Source: JBAYSY01 sp041675885
GTDB taxonomy: Bacteria; Pseudomonadota; Alphaproteobacteria; Rhodobacterales; Rhodobacteraceae
Direction of reading: 5' to 3'
Assembly: GCA_041675885.1 (NCBI GenBank)
Contig: JBAYSY010000044.1
Location: 1 to 21,429, forward strand
DNA: 21,429 nucleotides
Shown here piece after piece: positions 13,769-20,508 of this stretch (within the stretch, counting starts at the first letter, position 1; each line of letters opens with the position of its first letter). The notes under the pieces were generated by a model. That model saw only the letters and a list, made by a program, of their open reading frames with translations. It was not told the origin of the DNA and searched no databases. Made by a program: the position numbers and the translations under genes.

Positions 13769-15168
13769 GCCAGCGCCTCCTTCCAGCGGGCGATCTGTTC
13801 GCGTACCCGCACCGGCGCGGTGCCGCCGTAAGACTGGCGGCTGCGCACCGAATTTTCCACCCCCAGCACGGTGAACACGTCCCCGGTGATCGCCGGATGG
13901 GCGGATTTCATCTGGTCGAGCGTCAGGTCGGGCAGGTCGCAGCCGCCGTCCTCGGCCAGCTTCACCAACCGCCCGGTGACGTGATGCGCCTCGCGGAACG
14001 GCAGCCCGGCCTCGCGCACCAGCCAGTCGGCCAGGTCGGTCGCGGTCGAGAAGCCCGAGGACGCGGCCGCCGCCAGCGCCTCGCGGTTCGCCGCCATGTC
14101 GCGCACCATCCCCTCCATCGCCGCGAGCGACAGCATCAGCGTGTCGGCGGCGTCGAAGACCTGCTCCTTGTCCTCCTGCATGTCCTTGGAATAGGTCAGC
14201 GGCAGGCCCTTCATCACCGTGAACAGCGCCACCGTGGCGCCGAGGATGCGGCCGATCTTGGCCCGCAGCAGTTCGGCCGCGTCGGGGTTCCTTTTCTGCG
14301 GCATGATCGAGGAGCCGGTCGAGAACCCGTCCGACAGCCGTACGAAGCGGAATTGGGCCGAGGACCAGATCACCAGCTCCTCGGCGAAGCGCGACAGGTG
14401 CATCGCGCAGATCGCGGCCGCCGACAGGAATTCCAGCGCGAAGTCGCGGTCCGACACCGAATCGAGGCTGTTCGCGGTGGGACGGTCGAACCCCAGCGCG
14501 GCGGCGGTCGCCTGGCGGTCGATGGGGAAGGAGGTGCCCGCAAGCGCCGCCGCCCCCAGCGGGCATTCGTTCATCCGCGCCCGTGCGTCGCGAAAGCGCG
14601 ACAGGTCGCGGCCCAGCATCTCGACATAGGCCATCATGTGATGCCCCCAGGTCACCGGCTGTGCGGTTTGCAGATGGGTGAAACCCGGCATCACCCAGTC
14701 GGCCCCGGCCTCGGCCTGCGCGACGAAAGCGCGCATCAGTGCGGCGACCCCCTCGATCGCCTGGTCGCACTGGTCCCGCACCCAGAGCCGGAAATCCACC
14801 GCCACCTGATCGTTGCGCGACCGCGCCGTGTGCAGCCGCCCGGCAGGCTCGCCGATGATCTCGGAAAGCCGGGCCTCCACATTCATGTGGATGTCTTCCA
14901 GCGCGGTGCGGAACGGGAAGGTGCCCGCCCCGATCTCTGACAACACCGTGAGAAGCCCTTCCCCGATCGCCGTCGCATCGCTATCAGTGATGATGCCCTG
15001 CGCCGCCAGCATCGCCGCATGGGCGCGCGAGCCTGCGATGTCCTGTGCCGCCAGCCTGCGGTCGAACCCGATCGAGGCGTTGATCGCCTCCATGATCGCG
15101 TCCGGCCCGGCGGCGAAGCGGCCGCCCCACATGGTGTTCGCGCCTTGGTCTGCGGTGCTGTCGGTCAT
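13765..15168 (-). CDS. argH: Argininosuccinate lyase
   Basis: The 467-residue enzyme cleaves argininosuccinate to arginine and fumarate, the last step of arginine synthesis. Family landmarks are MWGGRFAAGPDAIMEAINASIGFD at the N-terminus, EDIHMNVE, HTARSRNDQVA (113-123), PGFTHLQTAQPVTWGHH with His165, and TANSLDSVSDRDFALEFL. The aspartase/fumarase signature GSSIMPQKRNPD (285-296) carries the catalytic serine loop. The length is normal. The ATG at 15168 gives the typical N-terminus; the open frame upstream runs into the divergent tlpA gene and is ignored. It starts 21 bases from tlpA, on the opposite strand. Its stop overlaps the lipoprotein start. Confidence 0.97.
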   Translation of the reverse strand: MTDSTADQGANTMWGGRFAAGPDAIMEAINASIGFDRRLAAQDIAGSRAHAAMLAAQGIITDSDATAIGEGLLTVLSEIGAGTFPFRTALEDIHMNVEARLSEIIGEPAGRLHTARSRNDQVAVDFRLWVRDQCDQAIEGVAALMRAFVAQAEAGADWVMPGFTHLQTAQPVTWGHHMMAYVEMLGRDLSRFRDARARMNECPLGAAALAGTSFPIDRQATAAALGFDRPTANSLDSVSDRDFALEFLSAAAICAMHLSRFAEELVIWSSAQFRFVRLSDGFSTGSSIMPQKRNPDAAELLRAKIGRILGATVALFTVMKGLPLTYSKDMQEDKEQVFDAADTLMLSLAAMEGMVRDMAANREALAAAASSGFSTATDLADWLVREAGLPFREAHHVTGRLVKLAEDGGCDLPDLTLDQMKSAHPAITGDVFTVLGVENSVRSRQSYGGTAPVRVREQIARWKEALA

Positions 15169-15189
15169 CGTCTGCCTTCGGGAGGTGAA

Positions 15190-15738
15190 ATGCTGCGTAT
15201 CGTCCTTGCCCTCTACACGGCCTTCGCGCTTGGCGCAAACCCGGCGGCGGCGGATCCGGCGCTTGCCGCGCTGCTGGAGGGCGACATGCGCAAGCTTTCG
15301 TTCCATGCGGAGGCGCGCGCGGTGCCGCAGGTCGCGTTCCACGACCCCGACGGGGCGGAATACCGGCTGGGTGACTGGCAGGGGCGGCATGTGCTGGTGA
15401 ACTTCTGGGCCACATGGTGCGCCCCCTGCCGCGAGGAGATGCCCGCGCTGGAACAGTTGCAGGCCGAGTTCGGCGGCGAGCGGTTCGAGGTCGTGACCAT
15501 CGCCACCGGCCGCAACAGCGTCGAGGGGATCGAGCGGTTCTTTGCCGAGGTGGGGGTCACCGGGCTGCCGGTGCTGCTCGACAACCGCTCGGCGCTCGGG
15601 CGTGAGATGGGGGTGATGGGCCTGCCGGTGACGGTGCTGCTCGACCCCGAGGGGCAGGAAATCGCCCGGATGCTGGGCGAGGCCGACTGGTCCGGCCCCT
15701 CGGCCCGCGCGCTGGTGACGGCGCTGACCGGGGGGTGA
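15190..15738 (+). CDS. TlpA-like thiol:disulfide interchange protein
   Basis: The 182-residue protein has an N-terminal signal sequence (MLRIVLALYTAFALGANPAAA, cleavage near 21-22). The thioredoxin fold carries the redox motif WCAPC (Cys77, Cys80), preceded by VLVNFWAT, with GLPVTVLLDPEG providing the cis-proline loop. This is the TlpA/ResA/DsbE class of periplasmic reductants that serve cytochrome c or copper-site assembly; cytochrome c1 made nearby would be a possible client, but there is no direct link. The ATG at 15190 follows GGGAGGTGAA. The gene is divergent from argH with only 21 bases between start codons, so each promoter must lie inside or across the other gene's leader. Confidence 0.9.
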   Translation: MLRIVLALYTAFALGANPAAADPALAALLEGDMRKLSFHAEARAVPQVAFHDPDGAEYRLGDWQGRHVLVNFWATWCAPCREEMPALEQLQAEFGGERFEVVTIATGRNSVEGIERFFAEVGVTGLPVLLDNRSALGREMGVMGLPVTVLLDPEGQEIARMLGEADWSGPSARALVTALTGG

Positions 15739-15931
15739 GGGTTGGCCGGGCAGGCCACTCCGCCCGGAAACAAGCGTGCCGCCTGAAATCTGCACCCCGC
15801 CCGGACTCAAGGCGCGTGATCGGGCGGAGGTTGGTCGAGCGGGAATTTTCCCTGCCGGATATGGCGGCCCCATGCTATGGAATGGAGGTCGGCCATTGGG
15901 CCGGGTATGCATTTCGCAAGGGAATTTACCC

Positions 15932-16546
15932 ATGAATTATGAAGCAAGACTGATACACATCAACCGAATGACCAGCCGTATCGCCCTGGAGCGGGCGCGT
16001 CTGAAGGCCAGCCCTGTCGCCGTGCGCCCCGATCAGGCGGGCGTGGACCTTGGCCGCTTGCTGGGTGAGATCGAGGGGTGGAAACAATCCATCAGGCTCT
16101 GGCAGCAGGGGATCAGATCGAGCGCCCAGCGCAGCGCCATGATCCACGCGCATAATCGCTTTGGCCCCGGCGCCTATTCCGCGGGCCAAAGTCATCGCAG
16201 CCAGATGCAGAACCTGCGCAAGCTGCATCAGGCGACACTGAGAACAGCCGCAGAGCTTACCGGGCTGATCCGGGATCTTGTCGCGGGCAACCCCGTGGCG
16301 GACGCGCTGGAGGGTATCGCACATGCGCTGTCGAACCTCATGGATTCGGGCCCGGTGTCCGACGCCGATCTGGAGGCGATGGGGCTCGGTGCACAGGGGC
16401 AGGTCATCACCGCCTCGATCCGCCAGATCGATCCGGCCAGCGGTGCGGACCTGCGGCCCGGTCCCGGGCAGGGGCTCGACGTGTTCACGCTGCTCCTGGC
16501 CCTGTTCACGCTGCTCAAGGCGGTGCAGCAGAAGCGGCGGACATAA
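15932..16546 (+). CDS. Uncharacterised 204-residue protein, helical with a C-terminal hydrophobic segment
   Basis: I do not recognise this protein. It begins MNYEARLIHINRMTSRIALERARL and looks mainly alpha-helical and Gln/Arg-rich in the first 120 residues (GEIEGWKQSIRLWQQGIRSS, LRKLHQATLRTAAELTGLIRD). No cysteine is present. After a Gly/Ala/Asp-rich section it ends in a single hydrophobic stretch (LDVFTLLLALFTLLKAVQ) and a basic tail QKRRT, which suggests a tail anchor or amphipathic helix. Start ATG 15932 has AAGGGA eight bases upstream. G/C at third positions is lower, and codon use less extreme, than in the flanking argH, tlpA and tag genes, hinting at recent acquisition. It stands alone between tlpA and repeat copy C. 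Confidence 0.7.
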   Translation: MNYEARLIHINRMTSRIALERARLKASPVAVRPDQAGVDLGRLLGEIEGWKQSIRLWQQGIRSSAQRSAMIHAHNRFGPGAYSAGQSHRSQMQNLRKLHQATLRTAAELTGLIRDLVAGNPVADALEGIAHALSNLMDSGPVSDADLEAMGLGAQGQVITASIRQIDPASGADLRPGPGQGLDVFTLLLALFTLLKAVQQKRRT

Positions 16547-16591
16547 GGCGGTTTCGGAGAGAGCCGACAGGTTTTTTCGGTTCGAAGTTGT

Positions 16592-16698
16592 GGCGTCTGT
16601 CCTGCGCGCTGGCCGGGCCGTTCGAAGCGTCCCTTCGCCCGGAATCAAGGCGCTTCAGCGCCGCCGGGCAGCGGCCGACCGCTGCCCTCTGTTGCGAA
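16592..16698 (-). repeat. Palindromic MITE-like element, copy C
   Basis: This element lies between the convergent ends of the unknown gene and tag. The core hairpin is GGGCAGCGG (16666-16674) with CCGCTGCCC (16679-16687) around CCGA. A second hairpin GGCGC-TTCA-GCGCC spans 16649-16662, next to CGCCCGGAATCAAGGCGC. The minus strand matches copy A for about 50 bases through TTGATTCCGGGCGAA. The outer end GGCGTCTGTCCTGC (16592-16605) matches the terminal sequence of copy A at 13 of 14 bases. The other end is unclear and may be truncated near the tag stop codon. GTTCGAAG occurs at 16580-16587 and 16620-16627 but does not bracket the core. Confidence 0.55.
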
Positions 16699-16725
16699 TC
16701 CGCCCCGGGGAGGGATCCGTCGGCA

Positions 16726-17295
16726 TCACCCCATCTCCGCCACCCGGTCGTGGCAGGGGCAGGTCACGAGGTGGTCGTTGACCATGCCGGTTGCCTGCAT
16801 GAAGGCATAGGTGATCGTCGGGCCGCAGAAGCGGAAGCCCTCGGATTTCAGCGCCCTGGCGATGCGGCGGGACAGGTCGGTTTCGGTCGGCACGTCTTGC
16901 AGCGTGGCGGGCCGGTTCCGGATCGGGCGTCCGTCGGTGAAATCCCACAGGAAGCGGTCGAACCCCTGCCGTTCCTCGATCCGCTCCCATGCCTGCGCGT
17001 TGCCGATCGTGGCCTCGATCTTGCCGCGATGGCGCACGATGCCGGGATCGGCCAGGAGGCGGGCCACCTCGGACTCGCCCCAGCGGGCGATCACATGCGG
17101 GTCGAACCCGGCGAAGGCGCTGCGGAAGCCCTCGCGCTTGCGCAGGATGGTGATCCAGGCGAGTCCGGCCTGGAAACCGTCGAGAATCAGCTTTTCCCAC
17201 AGCGCGCGCGAATCGCGTTCGGGCACGCCCCATTCGGTGTCGTGATAGGCCACATAGAGCGGGTCCGTTCCGCACCAGCCGCAGCGTTCGCCCAT
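16726..17295 (-). CDS. tag: DNA-3-methyladenine glycosylase I
   Basis: The 189-residue enzyme removes 3-methyladenine from alkylated DNA. The zinc-snap ligands are at the expected places: Cys5 and His18 (ERCGWCGTDPLYVAYHD) and His175 and Cys179 (MVNDHLVTCPC). The body carries QAGLAWITILRKREGFRSAFAGFDP, GIVRHRGKIEATIGNAQAW, FLWDF and GFRFCGPTITYAFMQATGMVNDH, all typical. The position equivalent to Glu38 of E. coli Tag is Asp39 here (ILDGFQAGLAW), a variant I believe occurs in a distinct subgroup. Start ATG 17295 follows AAGGGGG and matches the family N-terminus; the frame extends upstream to 17337 without conserved sequence. An exact LexA-type box lies 48 bases upstream, so SOS control is likely. 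Confidence 0.95.
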   Translation of the reverse strand: MGERCGWCGTDPLYVAYHDTEWGVPERDSRALWEKLILDGFQAGLAWITILRKREGFRSAFAGFDPHVIARWGESEVARLLADPGIVRHRGKIEATIGNAQAWERIEERQGFDRFLWDFTDGRPIRNRPATLQDVPTETDLSRRIARALKSEGFRFCGPTITYAFMQATGMVNDHLVTCPCHDRVAEMG

Positions 17296-17342
17296 TCCGG
17301 CCCCCTTTTCGCCCGCCTTGCCGGGGAAGATTGGCACAATTG

Positions 17343-17357
17343 GAACAAAATGTGAAC
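17343..17357. promoter_or_regulatory. Alphaproteobacterial LexA (SOS) box, GAAC-N7-GAAC
   Basis: GAAC (17343-17346), seven bases AAAATGT, and GAAC (17354-17357) match exactly the direct-repeat LexA operator described for Rhodobacter and other alphaproteobacteria (GTTC-N7-GTTC on the other strand). It lies in the 119-bp gap between divergent tag and the EAL gene, 48 bases upstream of tag. On the tag strand a TTCACA, a possible -35, overlaps it. A perfect palindrome TGAACGTTCA (17353-17362) overlaps its right half. Confidence 0.75.
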
Positions 17358-17414
17358 GTTCATCCTTTATTCACGGCCGTGCCCCAACCTGCCCGACGGC
17401 GGAAGGAGCGGGCC

Positions 17415-18242
17415 ATGCATGGTTTCGGACTGACGGGCGAGATGGGCGACCCGCTGACGGCGGCGGTGGAAGAACGCGACCGGCAGGTGCTCGGCATGGT
17501 GCGCCGCGCGCTGGCGGAACGGCGGATGGCGCTGGCGTTCCAGCCGGTGGTCGCGGCCGCCGCACCGGATCGGGTCGCGTTTCACGAGGCGCTGATCCGC
17601 ATCCATGACGAAACCGGGCGGGTGATCCCGGCGCGCGACTTCATCGGTGCGGCGGAGACGCTGGAACTCGGCAGGATGATCGACTGCGCGGCGCTGGAAA
17701 TGGGGCTTGCGGCGCTGGCCGCCGCGCCGGGGCTGCGGCTGTCGGTCAACATGTCGGCGCGCTCGATCGGTTATCCGCGCTGGATGCAGGTGCTGAACAC
17801 CGGGCTTGCCCGCGACCCCACGGTGGCGGAACGGCTGATTCTCGAAATCACCGAATCCTCGGCCATGCTGGTCCCCGAGATCGTCACCGTCTTCATCGGC
17901 GATCTGCAACGGCGCGGCATCGCCTTCGCGCTCGACGATTTCGGGGCGGGCTATACCGCCTTCCGCTTTCTGCGGGATTTCTTCTTCGATATCGTGAAGA
18001 TCGACGGCCAGTTCATCCGCGGCATCCATGCCGACCCCGACAATCAGGTGCTGACTGCGGCGCTGGTCTCGATCGGGCGGCATTTCGACATGCTCACCGT
18101 GGCGGAATCGGTCGAGACCGCGGCGGATGCCGAATATCTCGCGGCGATCGGGGTCGATTGCCTGCAGGGCTACCTGTTCGGCGCCCCCTCGGTGCAGCCT
18201 CCGGGGCTGGAAGAGGCGGCGAAGGGGCGGCGGCGTGCCTGA
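17415..18242 (+). CDS. EAL-domain protein, probable cyclic-di-GMP phosphodiesterase
   Basis: The 275-residue cytoplasmic protein is essentially a stand-alone EAL domain with a short N-terminal extension. Catalytic and metal-binding residues appear intact: the EAL motif at 58-60 (HEALIRIHD), Asn112 (SVNMSARS), Glu144 (LEITESS), Asp174-Asp175 (ALDDFGAGYTAFRFL), Lys195 (VKIDGQF), Glu231 (VAESVET) and Gln251 (QGYLFG). It should hydrolyse c-di-GMP to pGpG; no GGDEF, receiver or membrane part is present. A TTG at 17331 could extend the frame, but that would cover the LexA box. ATG 17415 has a fine GGAAGGAGCGG site and is preferred. It is divergent from tag and may share the regulatory region. Confidence 0.92.
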   Translation: MHGFGLTGEMGDPLTAAVEERDRQVLGMVRRALAERRMALAFQPVVAAAAPDRVAFHEALIRIHDETGRVIPARDFIGAAETLELGRMIDCAALEMGLAALAAAPGLRLSVNMSARSIGYPRWMQVLNTGLARDPTVAERLILEITESSAMLVPEIVTVFIGDLQRRGIAFALDDFGAGYTAFRFLRDFFFDIVKIDGQFIRGIHADPDNQVLTAALVSIGRHFDMLTVAESVETAADAEYLAAIGVDCLQGYLFGAPSVQPPGLEEAAKGRRRA

Positions 18243-18281
18243 CCCGGTTGCGGCATCGGGGTGGCGACGGGTTGCCGCAGG

Positions 18282-18322
18282 GCGGCCCGCGACGGGCCGC
18301 GAGGGCGCAATTTCCTTGCGCT
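18282..18322 (+). terminator. Tandem hairpins after the EAL gene, possible terminator
   Basis: GCGGCCCG (18282-18289) pairs with CGGGCCGC (18293-18300) around three bases. GCGCAA (18305-18310) pairs with TTGCGC (18316-18321) around TTTCC. The T-tracts are poor, so this may be a Rho-independent end of low efficiency or simply RNA structure before phaA. Confidence 0.4.
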
Positions 18323-18345
18323 CGGCCCCTTCGCGGCTTACCCAA

Positions 18346-18360
18346 TGCTGCATAGCGGCA
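18346..18360. promoter_or_regulatory. TGC-rich inverted repeat upstream of phaA, candidate PhaR-type operator
   Basis: TGC-T-GC-ATA-GC-G-GCA reads TGCNGC-N3-GCNGCA, an imperfect dyad 89 bases before the phaA start. The PHA regulator PhaR of Paracoccus-type bacteria is described as binding TGC-rich sites, so this is a candidate. The match is short and the link is inference. Confidence 0.3.
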
Positions 18361-18448
18361 CAGATATGCCCGCGCCATCCGCCGAGGCCCCGGCCGAGGC
18401 CCGAACCGTCAAGGCCCCGCTTCCCGGGGCCCCGAGGGAGGAAAGCCC

Positions 18449-19624
18449 ATGACCCGTGTCGTAATCGCATCCGCCGCCCGCACCGCCGTCGGCAGTTTCA
18501 ACGGCTCTTTCGCCAATACCCCGGCCCATGATCTCGGCGCCGCGGTGCTTGAAGCGGTGGTCGAACGCGCCGGAATCGCCAAGGAAGAGGTGAGCGAGAC
18601 CATCCTCGGCCAGGTTCTGACCGCCGGTCAGGGCCAGAACCCGGCCCGCCAGGCGCATATCAAGGCCGGGCTGCCGCAGGAAAGCTCGGCCTGGGGCATC
18701 AACCAGGTCTGCGGCTCGGGCCTGCGGGCGGTGGCGCTGGGCGCGCAGCACATCCTGCTGGGCGACGCCGAGATCGTCGCGGCCGGCGGGCAGGAGAACA
18801 TGACGCTCAGCCCCCATGTCGCGCATCTGCGCGCCGGTCACAAGATGGGCGACATGAGCTTCATCGATTCGATGATCCGCGACGGGCTGTGGGACGCCTT
18901 CAACGGCTATCACATGGGTCAGACCGCCGAGAACGTGGCGCAGCGCTGGCAGATCGGCCGCGAACAGCAGGACGAATTCGCGCTGGCCAGCCAGAACAAG
19001 GCCGAAGCCGCGCAGAAAGCCGGGCGGTTCGCCGACGAGATCGTGCCCTTCGTGGTGAAAACCCGCCGGGGCGAGACCACGGTCGATCGTGACGAATACA
19101 TCCGCCACGGCGCCACGATCGACAGCATGACCAAGCTGCGCCCGGCCTTCGTCCGTGACGGTTCGGTGACGGCGGCGAATGCCAGCGGCATCAACGACGG
19201 CGCGGCGGCGGTGCTGCTGATGTCCGAGGCCGAGGCGGAAAAGCGCGGGATCGAGCCTCTGGCGCGGATCGTCTCCTACGCCACCGCGGGGCTCGACCCG
19301 GCGATCATGGGCGTGGGCCCGATCCACGCCAGCCGCAAGGCGCTGGAGAAGGCGGGCTGGTCGGTGGGCGACCTCGATCTGGTCGAGGCGAACGAGGCTT
19401 TCGCGGCACAGGCCTGCGCGGTCAACAAGGACATGGGCTGGGATCCTGCCATCGTCAATGTCAACGGCGGCGCCATCGCCATCGGCCACCCGATCGGCGC
19501 CTCGGGCTGCCGCGTCCTCAACACGCTCCTGTTCGAGATGAAGCGGCGCGGGGCGAAGAAGGGGCTTGCCACGCTGTGCATCGGCGGCGGAATGGGGGTG
19601 GCGCTCTGCGTCGAACGGGGCTGA
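18449..19624 (+). CDS. phaA: Acetyl-CoA C-acetyltransferase (beta-ketothiolase)
   Basis: The 391-residue thiolase condenses two acetyl-CoA to acetoacetyl-CoA. Catalytic residues are in place: the acyl-accepting Cys88 in NQVCGSGLRAV, His347 in GHPIGASGCRV, and Cys377 in CIGGGMGVAL. NEAF (315-318) and the substrate loop HMGQTAENVA are also present. The length and N-terminus (RVVIASAARTAVGSFNGSF) match biosynthetic PhaA/AtoB thiolases and not the longer FadA type. Start ATG 18449 follows GAGGGAGGAA. phaB lies 108 bases downstream, so the two supply the precursor (R)-3-hydroxybutyryl-CoA for polyhydroxybutyrate. No phaC synthase is in the window. Confidence 0.97.
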   Translation: MTRVVIASAARTAVGSFNGSFANTPAHDLGAAVLEAVVERAGIAKEEVSETILGQVLTAGQGQNPARQAHIKAGLPQESSAWGINQVCGSGLRAVALGAQHILLGDAEIVAAGGQENMTLSPHVAHLRAGHKMGDMSFIDSMIRDGLWDAFNGYHMGQTAENVAQRWQIGREQQDEFALASQNKAEAAQKAGRFADEIVPFVVKTRRGETTVDRDEYIRHGATIDSMTKLRPAFVRDGSVTAANASGINDGAAAVLLMSEAEAEKRGIEPLARIVSYATAGLDPAIMGVGPIHASRKALEKAGWSVGDLDLVEANEAFAAQACAVNKDMGWDPAIVNVNGGAIAIGHPIGASGCRVLNTLLFEMKRRGAKKGLATLCIGGGMGVALCVERG

Positions 19625-19652
19625 TCGCCCGCGAATCCCGCTAAATTCCCGC

Positions 19653-19681
19653 AACGGCACGCAACATTCTTGCGTGCCGTT
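19653..19681 (+). terminator. Perfect 12-bp hairpin between phaA and phaB
   Basis: AACGGCACGCAA (19653-19664) and TTGCGTGCCGTT (19670-19681) form a perfect 12-bp stem with a five-base loop. No T-run follows; the next bases are CATTCG. It lies 29 bases after the phaA stop and 51 before phaB. It could partly terminate phaA transcripts, stabilise the phaA 3' end, or serve as an operator for a phaB promoter. Confidence 0.55.
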
Positions 19682-19732
19682 CATTCGTTGGATAACACTA
19701 TTACAAGAAACGCTTTTCCCGGAGGAGGTCCC

Positions 19733-20455
19733 ATGTCCAAAGTTGCACTTGTTACTGGCGGTTCGCGGGGTATCGGCGCCGCGATCTCGGTTGCGCTGAA
19801 AGAGGCGGGCTACACCGTCGCCGCGAATTACGCCGGCAATGACGAGGCGGCGGCGAAGTTCACCGCCGAGACCGGCATAAAGACCTACAAGTGGTCGGTC
19901 GCCGATTACGATGCCTGTGTCGAGGGCATCGCCGGGGTCGAGGCCGATCTCGGCCCGGTCGAGGTGCTGGTGAACAATGCGGGCATCACCCGTGACGCCA
20001 TGTTCCACCGCATGACGCCGCAGCAGTGGAAAGAGGTGATCGACACCAACCTGAGCGGCGTGTTCAACATGACCCATCCGCTCTGGTCCGGGATGCGCGA
20101 CCGCAAGTTCGGCCGGGTCATCAACATCTCGTCGATCAACGGCCAGAAGGGGCAGGCCGGGCAGGCCAACTATTCGGCGGCCAAGGCGGGCGATCTCGGG
20201 TTCACCAAGGCGCTGGCGCAGGAAGGCGCGCGGGTGGGGATCACGGTGAATGCGATCTGCCCCGGCTATATCGGCACCGAGATGGTGATGGCGATGTCGG
20301 AAAAGGTGCGCGATTCGATCGTCGCCCAGATCCCGGTCGGCCGTCTGGGCGAACCCGCGGAGATCGCGCGCTGCGTGGTGTTCCTTGCCTCGGAGGAGGC
20401 GGGCTTCATCACCGGCTCGACCCTCTCGGCGAACGGCGGGCAGTTCTTCGTCTGA
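19733..20455 (+). CDS. phaB: Acetoacetyl-CoA reductase (NADPH-dependent)
   Basis: The 240-residue short-chain dehydrogenase has the cofactor motif TGGSRGIG (8-15), NNAG (81-84), and the catalytic triad Ser134 (NISSING), Tyr147 and Lys151 (YSAAK). The sequences INGQKGQAGQANYSAAKAG and PGYIGTEMV are typical of PhaB and separate it from FabG. It reduces acetoacetyl-CoA to (R)-3-hydroxybutyryl-CoA, the monomer for PHB. Start ATG 19733 has a very strong GGAGGAGG site. It follows phaA after a hairpin-bearing spacer and may be transcribed with it or from its own promoter. A strong terminator follows 20 bases after the stop. Confidence 0.97.
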   Translation: MSKVALVTGGSRGIGAAISVALKEAGYTVAANYAGNDEAAAKFTAETGIKTYKWSVADYDACVEGIAGVEADLGPVEVLVNNAGITRDAMFHRMTPQQWKEVIDTNLSGVFNMTHPLWSGMRDRKFGRVINISSINGQKGQAGQANYSAAKAGDLGFTKALAQEGARVGITVNAICPGYIGTEMVMAMSEKVRDSIVAQIPVGRLGEPAEIARCVVFLASEEAGFITGSTLSANGGQFFV

Positions 20456-20474
20456 GCTTTCGGGCAGGTAACGG

Positions 20475-20501
20475 AAGGGCCGCCCCGGGGCGGCCCTTTT
20501 T
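20475..20501 (+). terminator. Rho-independent terminator of phaB
   Basis: AAGGGCCGCCCC (20475-20486) is followed directly by its complement GGGGCGGCCCTT (20487-20498) and the T-run ends at 20501. In RNA the central bases form the loop. It is very strong and well placed. Its T-run forms part of the 13-bp direct repeat that flanks repeat copy D. Confidence 0.9.
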
Positions 20502-20508
20502 CAATAGC
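20496..20508. repeat. 13-bp direct repeat, left copy (flanks element D)
   Basis: CTTTTTCAATAGC occurs here and again, identically, at 20704-20716. The two copies enclose the 195-bp element D. The left copy begins in the phaB terminator; the right copy includes the last two codons and stop of gshA. Confidence 0.7.

Noticed and set aside
15740..15835. Possible fifth copy of the palindromic element (CGCCCGGACTCAAGGCGC)
   Set aside because: Only about 18 bases resemble the arm of copy C. The core CAGAGGGCAGCGG and end repeats are absent, so it is at best a degraded fragment.
17331..17414. TTG start at 17331 extending the EAL protein by 28 residues
   Set aside because: It lacks a good ribosome-binding site and would place coding sequence over the LexA box; ATG 17415 has GGAAGGAG at proper spacing.
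18338..20077. Minus-strand open frame of 579 codons across phaA and phaB
   Set aside because: Antisense shadow; it would also cross the phaA-phaB hairpin and has no recognisable domain.
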